From Phaseolus vulgaris (Eukaryota > Streptophyta > Magnoliopsida > Fabales > Fabaceae), in NCBI RefSeq assembly GCF_000499845.2, contig NC_023749.2:10921298-10985297 (forward strand): 64,000 nt of DNA, given 5' to 3'. The notes beneath the pieces were generated by a model. It worked only from the letters and a program-made list of their open reading frames with translations. It was not told the DNA's origin and ran no database searches. Each line of letters begins with the position of its first letter. The stretch's first letter is position 1. The position numbers were made by a program, and so were the translations under genes. Below, one piece after another: positions 46,412 to 59,540 of this stretch.

Positions 46412-46865
46412 ATGGATTCGTCGGCGACGATCGATGAGACTAAAAAGATAGCGGCGCGGTCGTCGATTGTGGAGTCCTTTCGCGGTTGCGATCTGTCCGG
46501 GATCCGAATTGACAAGGACGAGTTGAAGAAGCAGTTCACTATTCCGCAGTACCTACGTTACGCTATGTGCGATTCCATTCGCCTCAGGACCCGCCGCTGG
46601 GAGGCTACATCAACCGCGCCGACGACGATTCCACCACTCCGTAGCGGTGGTCGCCACGACATGGTCGTCTTCATCAACTCCCCCAACGGTGGTTGCCATG
46701 GTCCACTCTCAAGGAGAGACTCTAGCAACTTATGAGTAAGAGCTTTGTTATTATCTTCTCTATAACTTTGTTCTTCTTTACATGTTGTGATTGTTGTTTG
46801 GTTGTACGGTGCAGGTTTTTGACTTAGCAGATGTGAAACCTCATGAATTTGTACGGTTATGTTAG
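46412..46865 (+). pseudogene. Captured diacylglycerol kinase gene fragment
   Basis: From the ATG at 46412 the frame reads AARSSIVESFRGCDLSGIRI, DKDELKKQFTIPQYLRYAM and CDSIRLR, the N-terminus of plant diacylglycerol kinases. After a frame change it has MVVFINSPNGGCHGP, which corresponds to the conserved MVVFINxxSGGRHGP block. An intron-like gap (GT at 46736, AG at 46813-46814) is followed by VFDLADVKPHEFVR, the next exon of the same family. Only this N-terminal portion exists, with frameshifts, so there is no kinase activity. The retained intron shows capture from genomic DNA and not from mRNA. Confidence 0.8.
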
Positions 46866-47317
46866 GGGATCGGGTTTTTTTGTTTAATAATGGATTTGGG
46901 AAGATAATGTAATTTGTATTATAAATGGATGTTGAAACTCAAATTTGATTTGTAAAACTAAATCTGGTTTGCGGTTTTTTGAGGTAATAGGTTTCGATTC
47001 TTTTCCTAAACTTTTTGCCTGACCGAATCATTAATATTTACATTGATTTATGCTGTGTATTTATGTTTAAATTCAAAGTGAGTTGATAATGTTTAATTGT
47101 CCACTATTGGAGCTTAGTTCCTTGGTGTTGCAAATGTATTATAGCACTACAGATGTTTGCTTAATTATGAGAGATGTGGAAGTGAAAATTTTGAAAATGA
47201 CATTTTAAGTTCAAATATATTACCTATAGACAAAGCTATTATACTGGTTATTGCCTAAGGAAATAATTTTTCTAATTTTATCCTCAATTTAATTGATTAA
47301 TTGATTTCTTTTGTCAG

Positions 47318-47521
47318 TTCACAAGATTGGAAGGCAAGACAAGATATCCCTGCACTTGATACACGCTACAAAACAGATTTATGGAACTTGCGAAATCATA
47401 ATTATGAAGACACTGAGAATTAAAGCTGAATTAGTGTGTGGTTTTAAAACAGTGTGCACAGACACTGAGAAGACTTGCTCAGAATAGAGAAGCAGCAAGA
47501 AAAAGCAGGCTCAGGAAAAAG
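47318..47521 (+). pseudogene. Captured bZIP (TGA-type) transcription factor fragment
   Basis: After a CAG acceptor at 47315-47317 come codons for DWKARQDIPALDTRYKTDLW (source unclear). Then 47457-47521 encodes TLRRLAQNREAARKSRLRKK, the basic region of TGA-class bZIP factors, ending at a GT donor (47522). Stops lie between the two stretches. The leucine zipper is absent. Being bounded by splice-like sites, the piece looks like captured exons with intron edges. A further exon-like stretch bounded by AG and CAG lies at 48737-48790 (LDRKEKLRDTGSS), of unknown source. Confidence 0.75.
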
Positions 47522-49639
47522 GTGCAGTGAATTTCCACTAATCACCTAAAGCATTTATTTAGATTAAAACTGATTGGCACAGGTTTTCACCATTGATTGA
47601 GGTATGGTGATGTTATCCAACAATCTGTTTACTCTAGGAACCTGAGCTTGCACCTTTCAACTCCTGCTCTGCGGTGATAATTTGTTCTTTGCCTGATTTT
47701 TGTTTAAGCTTAGTTTCCTATAGTAGAGTCTTAGTTGAACTTAATGATGAAATTCAGGGTGTTCTGCATCTTTTGTACTATTTTTGTATTTATTATCATA
47801 TTAGAGTAGTTGTTTCAATTCGGTAATGAATACCATATAGTATGGAGGTGGAAAATTGTCCCCTAAAAAGTGTCTTAAAACGATCTTGCAAAACATAAAA
47901 TACAGCAATGTAAATAACTACTTCTCTGAAGCAGGGACCTGGTATACTTGAATGTGGTGAACAGAAGAAGGGACTTCTTCAAAGAGTTGTAGAGGGACTT
48001 TTGATTCCTTAAATTCTTATGATGAAGAGAAAGGCACTTACTAATTTAACCACATCAGTCTTACAAAATCATCTGGTTATAGTAAATTATTTCTCTGATT
48101 TCGTTTCTGATTGGGAATTTTCTTAACTTTGTTGGAAAAGCTAGTTTCGATGTGAATTTGGATTCTTCAATAGTCATCAGAATAACTCTATCCTCTTATG
48201 TAGGGACCTATTTGATTTATCAAAAGTTAATATACAAATTAAGGAGAGCAAATCACGAGGAATATTTTTGCCTGGTGTTATAGAGGTGAACTGTTTTTAG
48301 GGACTTTATATCTCTTTCCATTCTAATTTATATTTGAATTTAGAGCATATTATAAGAGTGAAGATTCATAGCAAGCAAAGGAAGGTTCATCCTTCTGAAG
48401 GCTCTACATTTTACATTTGAAAACTACAAATCAATAGAGTTACGAGCATAGTGATCCGGTTGATGTTGTCAATCCCCTTATAGACAACTTGATTACCCTT
48501 TTATGTGCAATTCTTCTCACTAGGTAATTTAAGTTAAATTATGTTACCTGGTTTAATTTTTTTCACTGTTTAATTCTATCTTCTCACTAGGTAATTTAAG
48601 TTAAATTATATGGTTTCTTATGTTACCTGTCCTTTTGAACATTGTTTAACTTTGTTGATTTCTTCTTGTTATTGTTAATTGTTGAATTAGAAACTGTTAA
48701 CTATGTTAATCTTTTTGTTATTGTTTATATGTGCAGGTTTGGACAGGAAGGAGAAGCTGAGGGATACTGGGTCTAGTATTCTGTCACAGTTATTTTGTTG
48801 ATATTTTTGCTATTATAATTTTAATTATTTCTAATGCTTCATTAGTGATGCCCAATTAGTGTAAAAAATAATATGTCGGCCATTTCAATATTGTTATTAG
48901 CTTTTTGGAAGAATCTTTTTTTTTTCATTTAGGTTTTTGTTTACCTTCACGTGAAGCAATTCCATTATGCAAGTTGAAATAGGTCACACTTTAGTTATGA
49001 TTCATTTATATATTCAAAAGTTTTCATTCATTTGAAGAAAAGAAGTGATGTTATTAAATGTCCTAAAATAATAATCTATTAAAAAATTGCTTAAAAATTA
49101 GTTTTTATATTCGTAGTATATAAATTATAATATTTAGTATTAGAAAGAAGATAGAAGAGGATTAGGCACCAGATTAATCAAACTAATGCTCTCTAATGTC
49201 AATCAGATTAATTTATTTAGTGAAGTGAAATTTCCATTGCTATTTAATTATAGGTGTTATGAAAGTAGAAGCCAATGAACATACACACAAACTGCTACTG
49301 TTTGAACAAATTATTAATTTGTTCAATTCATTTTATTTAAAGGAATAAGATTTGTTGTTAAATTAATTATTTAAGTGATGTCTTGATTAATAAATTTATT
49401 AGCACACATGTTTATATATTTAAATTTAAAAATGATTTGAATCTCTTTGAATATTTGTTATCGCTAAAACTAAAAACGTTTTGAATAAACATATATAGAC
49501 TTTGCTTATGTAATATATGTAAAGCGTATATTTAAAAATGTAAATTATACTTTTAAATAAAAATTTATTTATAATTTATTTTATTGTATTTAGTTTTTTA
49601 TTATTTATCACCTACTTTTTTATATATACACCTCCTAAA

Positions 49640-49860
49640 AGTAAAAGTAATGGTGTTTCCAAACTATCGGAAATAACAAAGGTTTTCAAATCACCGGAAA
49701 CAGTAGGGATTTTCAAAAACCGTCGGGAATAATGGGGGTTTTCAAAACCGCCGAAAATAGCGGGGGTTTTCAAAATCGCCAGGAATAGCAGGGGTTTTCA
49801 AAACTGCCGAGAATAGCGGGGGTTTTCAAAATCGTCGGAAATAGCGACGCTGGATCTTCC
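49640..49860 (+). repeat. Subterminal tandem repeats of the CACTA-type element
   Basis: About seven variants of a unit of about 28-30 bp, GGGGGTTTTCAAAATCGCCG followed by GAATAGC, lie in a row, GC-rich compared with the surroundings. In CACTA elements such repeats bind the transposase (family knowledge). Confidence 0.8.
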
Positions 49861-49954
49861 AGGGGAAAAGCAAACTGCAGGTAATGCACTTAACGGGGGT
49901 TAAAACGCCGATAACGTCAAATATAACCCGTTAAAAATAAATTTTTTTTTAGTG

Positions 49955-50093
49955 TAACTTATTGGTGAGTCCTGGAGGGTGCTTATCCTCCAGTTCTTTG
50001 TTTTTATTTTATGGTATTATGGTCAATTATTTGAGGTTCTATTGTTAATTAATTTGCATTGATTTTCCAGTAACCCAAAAGGCAATTTTCTAG
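49955..50093 (+). repeat. Right copy of the 139-bp direct repeat
   Basis: Identical to 45791-45929. It follows the TAGTG end of the element and continues into 'ttttaattagcatctcc', which is unique. Confidence 0.95.
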
Positions 50094-50886
50094 TTTTAAT
50101 TAGCATCTCCTACACATGAAAGAGAAGAAACAAGTGAAAAATTGAGACCATGAGATCACAAGTTTGATGGTCCATAATACTTGTACAGAAAAACACAAAC
50201 ACCTACACTAATGAATTTATCAGTAACTAACATTTTTATTTAGTAATAATAAACATGTATAATTTTACTTCTGAAGAAGGTATATAAACTTTCATTACAT
50301 GTAAATTTATTAATTTAGTGCTTTTGGATTTTTAAAGTTGGACATCTTTGACAATTTAACCTCCTATCCTATTTCGCAAATGAGTAATTGAAGAAAAAAA
50401 TGAATTATAAATGCTAAAATAATAGATTGATACGTAATATTAGTTTGATGTGGAGTTTCGATTCTCGTAAGATTTTAATTATACATTTGGTTTAGTTTTC
50501 TACTCTTCTAAAAATAAGTAATTCTGTTATAGTATTAGTATCCTATCAGAAAATATTTAAACATTCATGTTTAATAACAAAATTTAACACTCTGTTAAAA
50601 TTGAAAACACTAGCAGTATCTCCTATTAGAAGTTATAAATTGGATAATATATAACAATGTTTGACAAAAATTGGTGAATGAAAAAAATTAAAAAAACAAA
50701 GAAGCAATTAATTTTTTATAAAAATTAAAATCGTTTTAACGAAAGTACGATGAACAAAAATGGATTCAAGCTATTGAGAAAGCTAAGGTAAAGTGAGAGA
50801 ATCTTCACCATTTCTTAAGTATCACTCTCCATTCTTAATTTAGAGATAGTTGTTGTTCTTAGCCTCATACCGAAGCCAAGTGAGGA
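50094..50886 (+). other. Upstream spacer of the DLH gene
   Basis: An AT-rich non-coding stretch without recognised repeats. The last 130 bases ('gagaatcttcaccatttcttaag ... agcctcataccgaagcc') are less AT-rich and are probably the 5' leader. No clear TATA box was found. Confidence 0.4.
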
Positions 50887-53800
50887 ATGTTGCGTGTAGC
50901 TCCCAAATTCTTCACCACCGCACCGCTTCGGTCCATTTCACCCTTTGCATGTCGCTTCTCACTCCGTTCTATCGCTGACTCTGCTGCTCCTTTCAACAAA
51001 ATCCGCATTCAAAGGGATGATGACACTGTGAGTCACCACAACCAATTCCAAATCCATTTCTTTCACATCAAGTGTTTTGGATCATGGGGTTGCTTTGTTT
51101 TGCCGCATTTTGTTCATAATTTCAATTTCCCACTTTCTTTTGTCTGCAAAATAGAATCTTTCTGACTTTTTTTTTCTGGGTGGGGATTGAGTAATGGGTT
51201 TTTGAGTTGAACTTGGATGGTATTGACGAGCCACAACACTGAACAAGATAAAGTTTGGAATTTTTTTTGCTTCAATGTGGATAATTAATTATACTCTGGA
51301 TGGAAGCTGTTAATTGGAGTCAGAATTTAAAAAAGATTATTTCATGCTGTGCTAATATGATTCTGGACTACAGATGGAAATTTGTGTGCATTTCATCCGT
51401 AATGTGGTTTTCACTTTGCCGCATAAAGTTGTATCAAGGTTTTAAATTGCGATTGTGGTCGTGGTTTTGTCGTTGTTGCAGGAAATTGTGGAAAATATAC
51501 ATTGCTGAAATCGTGGTTGCGTACCATTTTTGAAAGCTTGGTTGGGATTTAGACCAGATTGATAAGATATAATTTTTAGTGATGTTGTCGGACTGAAGTT
51601 TTTTTTTATGCCATTTTCTACATAGGTTTCTATGTTTGTACCTGTAGTGGAACCTTATTGATAATTTCTGCTATTTAATTTCTGTTTTCAATGATTAGGC
51701 ATTTGATGCATATGTTGTGGGCAAAAACAACGCTCCTGGAATCGTTGTGCTTCAGGAGTGGTGGGGTGTGGATTTCGAAATTAAAAACCATGCTGTGATG
51801 ATTTCTCAACTCGGTCGGGGATTCAAAGCTCTTATTCCAGAGTAAGATAACTATTGCCACCTAAAATTTCTTTATCTTTTATCTTTGTGTATTGTGTAGT
51901 AGCATATGCTGGATTCAGATTTTTTAAGGGTTCTTTCCTTTTATCCCCAGTCTGTACAGAGGAAAGGTTGGTCTGGATGTCGCAGAAGCACAACATTTGA
52001 TGAATGGTCTTGATTGGCAAGGCGCTGTGAAAGATATCCATGCTTCAGTTAACTGGCTTAAGGCAAATGGTTCAAAGAAGGTTCCTACCTATTCATGTCT
52101 TGTCAAGATAAATTATTTATTTAAAGCACCCTCTTAACTACACCACTGAATTCTTAATGTGTTGACCTGTGTCAGAACAGGCATTGTGTTTTTACTTTTA
52201 TCACCATTCTGTGATTGCAGAGGGTTTTTGTGTTTTATCAACCCATGAAAGCATAAACCAGCCTTTGCTTGGGATTCGGTGAGTTAGTTTGAGGGTTTGG
52301 CACTCTGCATTAGGCATGATTGAATAAGCAAATACAATACATTATACTTTGTCGGATGCTTTGGTGTAAGAGCTGTGTTGTACAAGTTTATTCATCAAAC
52401 CCCTCTTATACATTAAAATAATTGAACAACTTAATCAAGACTTAAGGGTGGGTTTGAACTTATTTGCATTTTGATGCATGAATTAATGGAAAAATTTACC
52501 CATGAAAATTATAATTTTTTCCCATTACAAATCATTGGTTTCAAATGTACCATATTGATTTTCCAATAGATAGGCGTTCAGCACAAAAAAGGAGAAACAC
52601 CCCTGGTTGGTAGTTTTAAAATTCAACAAGCCTTGTGCTATTAAGTCATATATTATTTGCCCCTATTTATCATGTATATGCTGCTCTATTTTTTTTGTTC
52701 CAAAATTTTAATATTTTGTTATTATTGTGGTGCAAGTATTTTATAATTGTAATCTAGTGAGTCAAGATAGGCTCAGCCAAGTACTTATGGTAATTTAGAT
52801 TCATCTTCCTTTTATTTTTTATTTGGAAAGTTTTGCATCATGATCATGATAACTAGGTGAGAATTATTTTACTGTCATTTTTATAACATTTCACAATACA
52901 TAATTTTGATGTGCTTTTGTGTCTTGTACTGTCATGAAATGGTAAGCTTGTGAACAGAGAGTGCTTATTAATGTAGTTTGAAAATAAGAGAGCTCATTAG
53001 CTTAGGTATTTTTTATAGGCAGGGAGCATGGGAATTAATACTGTTTCGAATCAGATAATTTAGTTTTCTGTTTCTCGTAAATTAGCATGCCAGAAGTGAT
53101 ACATTATACTGAATCCGGATACTTTTTTTAATACTTTCTACATGAAATACCATTTTGCTTAAATTAGATGTAAGTCACTGGTTGAACAACTTGTGGATTT
53201 ATCTTTAATTGCAACAGGCTGGTGTTACTGGATTTTGTATGGGGGGTGCACTCGCTATTGCAAGCTCAGTCTTGGTTCCAAATGTTGATGCTGCAGTAGC
53301 TTTCTATGGAGTTCCTTCTTCTGAGCTTGCAGACCCTGCCCAAGCCAAGGCTCCTGTTCAGGCTCACTTTGGAGAGCTGGATAATTTTGCTGGTTTTTCA
53401 GATGTTACGGTATGAGAATATAATTGCAACACACATTGCTGATCTTTGTTAAGGTGGCTTGTTTGCCAAGTAAATAATTTCTTTTTAGGGAGGTTCCTAA
53501 TTTCTAAGTGTTTGTATGGATTTCAGTTAGGAAATTAAGTTGAGTTGAACTCAACTCAAGTTAAAAAAAAGTAACTCATTGTAAGTCAACTGGAGTTTGA
53601 GGTGAATTTTGTTTTTAAGCAGATCAGAAATAAAAGTGTCAAACATGTTGATACAGTGTTCAATGAAAACGGAAAGTGTTCCAACTGAAATCCAAACACA
53701 CCTTTAAAACATTTCTGTAGTTTTTTTTTTTTGTGAAGAGAGGATTAGTATGCAAAGGGAGGGAGACTTGATCTTACAAGGATGTTGTACTTGCTAGAAA

Positions 53801-54611
53801 ACTAAATGATGGAGGGTTGTGAATGAGAATTCATGGCTTGTATGATACACAGTCCAATTTCCCCACATGGTGTCTTATAAAGGACAAACTCCAATCTCTA
53901 CTGGCCATGAATTTCCTCACCTTGTGAACATAGAAATTTACCTCTTAAAAGAAACACAACCTTTCTATATCATTCCTTTGCTGCCAATGCACGTAATGTG
54001 TAAAATGTTATAAAGTTAATTCAACTGCTTTGCTAAAAGCTAATGACCAATCTCTTTTAGTTTTGCATTCAATATACATTTTCAGGCCACTTTCATCATT
54101 TAACTGCAACCAAAGTGCCATCATCTGACTTTCTTTTCTTTTATCAACAAAATATTAGGTGTTAATATGTTAGTTTTTGTTAACAAGGGGATTGGAACAA
54201 CCTATCCATCTCCCTTCGACTTTCACCACAAAGTCAATCTTTTATCTCCTCATCATTAGACATTCTGACTAGAAAATATTTGTTTGGAAATGTTTTTGGA
54301 AGGGAAGAGGGAGACTTGTTTGATTCTTCACTAGTAATATCATGTTTGAACATTATTTAGCTGATAAAGAAAAAGTGTTTGAACATTGTTTAATGTCTCA
54401 GGCAGCCAAGGCCTTGGAGGAGAAGCTGAAGGCATCTAAAGTTGCTCATGAGGTGCACATATATCCTAGCAATGGACATGCATTCATGAACAGGTCTCCT
54501 GAAGGAATCAAGAGGAGGAAGAGCATGGGAATGCCGGACGAAGATGAAGCTGCAGTTCAGCTCGCATGGTCACGTTTCCAGTCATGGATGACACACTACT
54601 TAACTGGCTAA
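50887..54611 (+). CDS. Dienelactone hydrolase family protein, probably organelle-targeted, five exons
   Basis: Exons: 50887-51027, 51699-51841, 51951-52080, 53218-53409 and 54402-54611. All have GT-AG borders and consistent phase, predicting 271 residues. The first about 40 residues (MLRVAPKFFTTAPLRSISPF) are rich in R, S and F with no acidic residue, like a mitochondrial or plastid transit peptide. The alpha/beta-hydrolase fold follows: VLQEWWGVDFEIKNHA, LIPDLYRGKVG and VTGFCMGGA with Cys145 as nucleophile, then Asp193 in GELDNF and His228 in NGHAFMN, the Cys-Asp-His triad of the family. The end matches the family (AWSRFQSWM). The founding enzymes hydrolyse dienelactones; the natural substrate in plants is not established. 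The gene looks intact. The longest intron (52081-53217) and the last (53410-54401) hold nothing recognisable. Confidence 0.92.
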
Positions 54612-55863
54612 ATATTTGATTACTACTCCCCCAATGTTATGGTATACTTCTATATTCTATCTTTGGTTGAAGTAGTTTACTAAAACACTTAATGGCCCCA
54701 CGAATTCTAAATATGGTGCTTGTTTCCTTAAGGGTGGATTGCATACATGCACCCCCCTTGAGAAATTTGACTTGGGAATAATTTTGAAACGGTTCTAGTT
54801 TGTCTATAAGAAGTAAATATGCTCTTTGTTTATTCATTGGTGTCATTTTTCTCTATTTTATGGTCTTCTTTTTCAAAGGTTTATGCGTGCAAAAACCGAC
54901 AATTTTTTTGTTGAAATAGAAAATTGAATCAAAGCTGATGATAAAGTTGAGTTTTGGACAAGGGTCAATAGTATTGGATTGGGTTTGAACACGATTTAAG
55001 TTTTGCACATTTCATTCATATTTTGCTTGTACAAGTTTTCTTGTTAGAAATTTGAGTTTAACTATTTTTGTATCAACCCTTCTGCAACATCATCTTGACG
55101 TTGACACTTTGAAACAACACACGGATACAACACGAACACTGATCATGATTTATATAACAAACAAGAAAAACTGATTTATGTATGTAAATTGAAAAAATAA
55201 GATTTATATAATTTGTATTTTAATTTACACTTGCAATATACACGGGGTTCATGGTCTATTCGGGTCCACCTTTGATTAATTTGTATCTGGTTGGAGTTTG
55301 ACTTGACGTAACTTGTGACAGAACCAAATATTTGGTTTCTTAGACAACTTAAGTAACCAAAATTGGTGTGAAATTTGATTATCTACACATGTTAATTGCA
55401 GTTAGAAAAAAATAAAGTTTGGTTGATTACTTTAGCTTTTGATGGTGGGTGAGTGTGAACACAATGGTAGTGTAATGCTGAGGAGTGTGGATCTGAAAGA
55501 AGAAAAAAGGGTCACGTGAGGAAAGACTAATATAAAATGCAGCTATCCGACCAATCTCTTTATGCACAATAATGACAAATCAATCATTTTTAATTTCATT
55601 TTATATAATTTATTGTAATAATAATATACATTGAGGATAAATAAAGTCGTATTTATTTTAATGATAAGTATTTAAATATATTCTGTGAATGAGAAGCTCT
55701 TTTACTTTTCTCCGCAAATTCTATACCTACCAATCAAACAGTTAGTCCGAGGCACAACAAACAACATTGTAGACGTAAGTTTTATAGTTTTTTTTTTCCT
55801 TTAATTAGATTTTTATTTTCTCTCGCTAAATTTAAAAGGATGATTTTTAATCTCTCAACATTG

Positions 55864-55866
<3 letters not shown>

Positions 55867-55896
<30 letters not shown>
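55867..55896. repeat. (AT)n microsatellite
   Basis: About fifteen AT repeats downstream of the DLH gene. Confidence 0.95.
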
Positions 55897-55899
<3 letters not shown>

Positions 55900-57918
55900 A
55901 ATCTCTAAATATTAAATTTGAGGAAGTTTTTTTTTAGGTTTAGAGATTTAGGATTTAAAACTATCTTTAGTCTATTAAAATTAATGGGCAAATTCTCCTC
56001 CACCTACATATTTTCCCTGTGAATCTCTATATAAATTGTAAAAAAAAGTAAGTTTTAATCTTTTTAAAAAAAATTAAATAATCTTAAGTAAAATATAATT
56101 TAACATTTTTAAATAATCTCAGTTGTACTTTTATATTTCACTTTTCAGTCGCAACACTTTCATTATTTTCCAGTCTTAATGTTTGAGATAACGATTCCAT
56201 CATTTGAGTGTGTGAAAGAGTTGACGAGAAGATTTATTGTATTCGATATTTTTAGTGTGAAAATAATTTTTTTAGGTTTATACTTTATTTTTTGCACCTT
56301 GTTTCTTTTTTGGATTTTGTACCTTAAAAAAAACAAACAATATATAGTTAGCACCGCCAACTTAAAAATAAAGAAGAGTAGGGAAAAGGTAGGTGTAGAG
56401 AGAATTGCCAAATTAATTATTAGGGACTAACCTATAATTTTCCAACTTCGAGAGACTTTTTTTCTTTAAAAAGAACTGTTTTTACTCATAGACAGTAAAA
56501 CCGTATTTTCTAAATTTTGAGGAACTAAAAAATACTTTTTAAATTTAAAGGTGTCAAAACCATAATTATTCTAAATTTTAGGAACTAAAAACACAATTAA
56601 ACAGTTTTTTAACTTTAAAAAAAGTATTAGAAGGTTGAATAACACAATATATATACTCATTGTAGTTCAGTAAAACTAATACAAAACACATAAAATCCAT
56701 GTAATCTTCTTGCTCTATATACTACAAATGAATCACACTCTATTCACAAATTTAACGACTTCTAAAAGATTAGTATTGAGTGAATCCTAAAACTAACATC
56801 TTCTAAAACATTTTTATGTTATTTTAGGAGAACAAAAAAATCTATAATAACCATAACAACAATCAATATTTTTTTATACGAAATAAATACCTTTTTATTC
56901 CTATTTCTTCCATTTATCCACTTCGCAATTGTATGTACAATGTCCATTTTCCTTAAAAACATAAGAGCTTTGTTTGCCATGACCAACAAACTTTATGCAC
57001 TTTCCAATGTCTTCAGTTTCTTTGAGCCGTAAATACAAACCCAAAAAACATGGTTTACGCGGCTAAGAACCTCTGAAGAAATTAGAATGACGAAGAAGAA
57101 GAAAGAAGAAGAAGAAAACTAAGCAAAAGTTGGTTCCAGTTAGGTTGGGAAATTATTATGAAGTTTATCACTTTCTTTCCGTGATTTTAGAATCCAATAA
57201 GTAAAACCGACCTATTCCTTCTAATCAATTAAATATATCTACCAAGATTTGGTAACATATGCATTTTCTGATTAAAATAAGCCAAAAGGAGTCGTGAAAA
57301 GTTGCGTTCATTCTCAATGAATTGAGTTGGAGAAATGAAAATTTTACATAACTTTTCTATTATTTTTATTTCATCAAATAGTTCGTGCATGTAAAAACAT
57401 ATACTCAATACATAACTTTTTTAATTATAATAACCATCTCAAAAACTATATTATATATAAATCCTTTTATATTAACAGTATTTAGAAATCACACTATCAT
57501 TGTCATTACCATGCTATACTATATGTAGCTGCTTTATGACCTTTTCCTCACAAGTAGAGTTTTTATAATTCAATTTTATGTTTGGTTTTATAAAAAAATA
57601 AATGATTTTTATTATTTTATTTAAGTCCTTGTAATAAGTATTTTTTTTTTGTAAATACAAATAATTTATTTTTAGTATGCTGTTATTTTATTACTCAAAG
57701 AAAATAATAAGAGAAAAAATAAAAAATATAACAGCAAAAAATGCTTAAATTACTTTTATTATCTATACTTCTTTGTAATCTATACAAGTTATAACATTCG
57801 ACATCATAAATCATGAACAAACTTGTAGAAAAGTAAAAAAAGAAAATCTCCTCAATTTTAATTCAATATATTCATAGGTTATTTTACTTATATATTATCT
57901 ATCTTACTTGCTGATAAA

Positions 57919-57926
<8 letters not shown>

Positions 57927-57949
<23 letters not shown>

Positions 57950-57950
57950 T
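57927..57950. repeat. (AT)n microsatellite after a poly(A) run
   Basis: About twelve AT repeats preceded by about twelve A, a common arrangement at old poly(A) tails. Confidence 0.95.
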
Positions 57951-59540
57951 TACTTATTTCTTTTTAATGTGACACTTCAAACACATACTTAACTTAAATT
58001 GGTATAAAAGAAAAAGACTATAGGGATGTGTTTTTAGCATATATTACTCCAAAAAGTAGTATCCTATGTTTATCTTTCTATATACATATACTCTTTTTCT
58101 TCCAAAATGTGACCAAATATGCATGCATGAAACAAAAAAGAAAGAAAGAGAGAGAGGGATAGTTAATTTTGTGGTGTGAAACTTTGTGGGCATCATGTCA
58201 TTTGTGTATAGAAGTGAAGAGTGTAAAGGGATTGAAATAGAATTCAATGAAAGAAGGGACCCATGCTTAGTCTTTCATCACATTACATTACAACCTTTGA
58301 CTAAGACTACACTTTCACGAGCCTCATGAGCCGGCCCAATAGGGGCGGTGAGTTTCCAGAACGAACGCGTCAATCTCCTCTTCCTAATCCTTTGCCTTCA
58401 TTCACACCAAATCAACACAATATCCCACATCATCTAAAAATAACTATAAAATATTAATTAATGTAAATTTTATTTTATCAATCAATTTTATAAAACTAAA
58501 TTAAACTTAAAGTTCATATTTTAATATAATATAAAAAATAATCAATTTTATAAAGATTAAGTTAAGTCTTCCACTTCTTAATAACTAATAACATATAAAA
58601 ATAATCATATTAATTCTCAAGCACAACGAAATTGCATCTCTTACGGAATCTTCTAATTCATTCAAATTTAGTTTCGATACTTCTAATATTAATTTGGACA
58701 TTTTTTCCTCGTATCATTGGTGCAATTTGTTGAATTTTGTTTCGTCAACAAACTTACGTTTCGGGAGATCCACCAACTTTCTTTTCTTTCCTAGTTACTA
58801 TTAAATGAGTATATGACTTTTTATAAAGAATTTATACCCTATAATTAAGGGTGAGCAATCTACCCTGTACTGTTAGGCTTCCAAAAATTACACAATCTCT
58901 ATTTTCAAACCTATATTTACGAGACTTCTATACTATGCAATTCGAAACTAAATATAAACTAAATCATATTCATGGATTTTCCTACACTTCTTCAAATAAA
59001 ATTAATTTAGCTATTAGTGTGTATATATATATATATATATACTCATGTAACATTATCTATCAAAAACCTACTAATAATAACTAAGACCTAATTGTTTATA
59101 AGATATCTTTCAAACCACATTCTTAAGAAAAATAAGTTTTGGTTGAATCAGGAGACAAAAAACTTTAAACACGTTAAAAAAGAGCACAAAAATATTGTAT
59201 TCTATAATCTCTCGCTTGTTAAATTTGTCTATTTTTATAGTAACAATTTTTCGTACTTATCTGCTTCATTCACCCATTATTCATTGAATTGAAAACAGAG
59301 AATATTCAGAAAACAAAAAATATTACATAAATATAAATATATGCATAACAGATCGTAACTGAGAACATATTTTTTTATGAACAGAACACGTAACATTAAT
59401 ATTGACAAGTCTTTGTCCACATGTAAAACTGAAATGTAATAATACTTGGAAGTTATTCAAAGGTAAGAGAGACAACAAGAGTTGTGGTCATCTTCTCAAG
59501 TCTCAGCTGTCCCGTTTTATTGCCGAGTCCATTGCATCGT

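Larger units (their letters stand above)
45930..49954 (+). mobile_element. Non-autonomous CACTA-type transposon carrying captured gene fragments; left terminus lost
   Basis: The right end is TTTTTTTTTAGTG, the terminal TAGTG of CACTA elements, followed by TAA. Both ends carry subterminal GC-rich short repeats in opposite orientation: 'cggaggttttttagtagagg ... aacctccg' at 45930-46010 and the tandem 'gggggttttcaaaatcg' units at 49640-49860. No transposase is present. The interior contains exons of at least two host genes. The left CACTA terminus is missing and is replaced by a 139-bp copy of the flank. Class assignment is from the right end and the subterminal repeats; a MULE is less likely. 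Confidence 0.7.
54612..59540. other. Intergenic region, AT-rich, no gene seen
   Basis: Almost 5 kb between the DLH stop and the WRKY promoter. It contains (TA)n runs at 55867-55896, 57927-57950 and 59022-59041 and a GAA-rich stretch at 57089-57119. A short GC-richer patch with 'gagccggcccaataggggcgg' lies at 58319-58380. Facing frames at 56163-56430 are both AT-rich chance frames. A W-box-like TTGACT at 58297 is more than 1 kb upstream of WRKY. No RNA gene was recognised. Confidence 0.6.

Noticed and set aside
46300..46539. Minus-strand frame over the captured kinase exon
   Set aside because: Shadow frame; the plus strand shows the diacylglycerol kinase N-terminal blocks.
45791..50093. LTR retrotransposon with 139-bp LTRs
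   Set aside because: The repeats lack TG...CA ends, there is no primer site, polypurine tract or polyprotein, and the element's right end and subterminal repeats fit a CACTA element.
54342..54401. Upstream extension of the last DLH exon (MFEHYLADKEKVFEHC...)
   Set aside because: It is intronic; the AG at 54400-54401 and the match AAKALEEKLKAS to the family set the exon start at 54402.
56163..56430. Two facing frames of 82-83 codons
   Set aside because: AT-rich DNA with Lys/Ile/Phe-rich translation on both strands; no domain.
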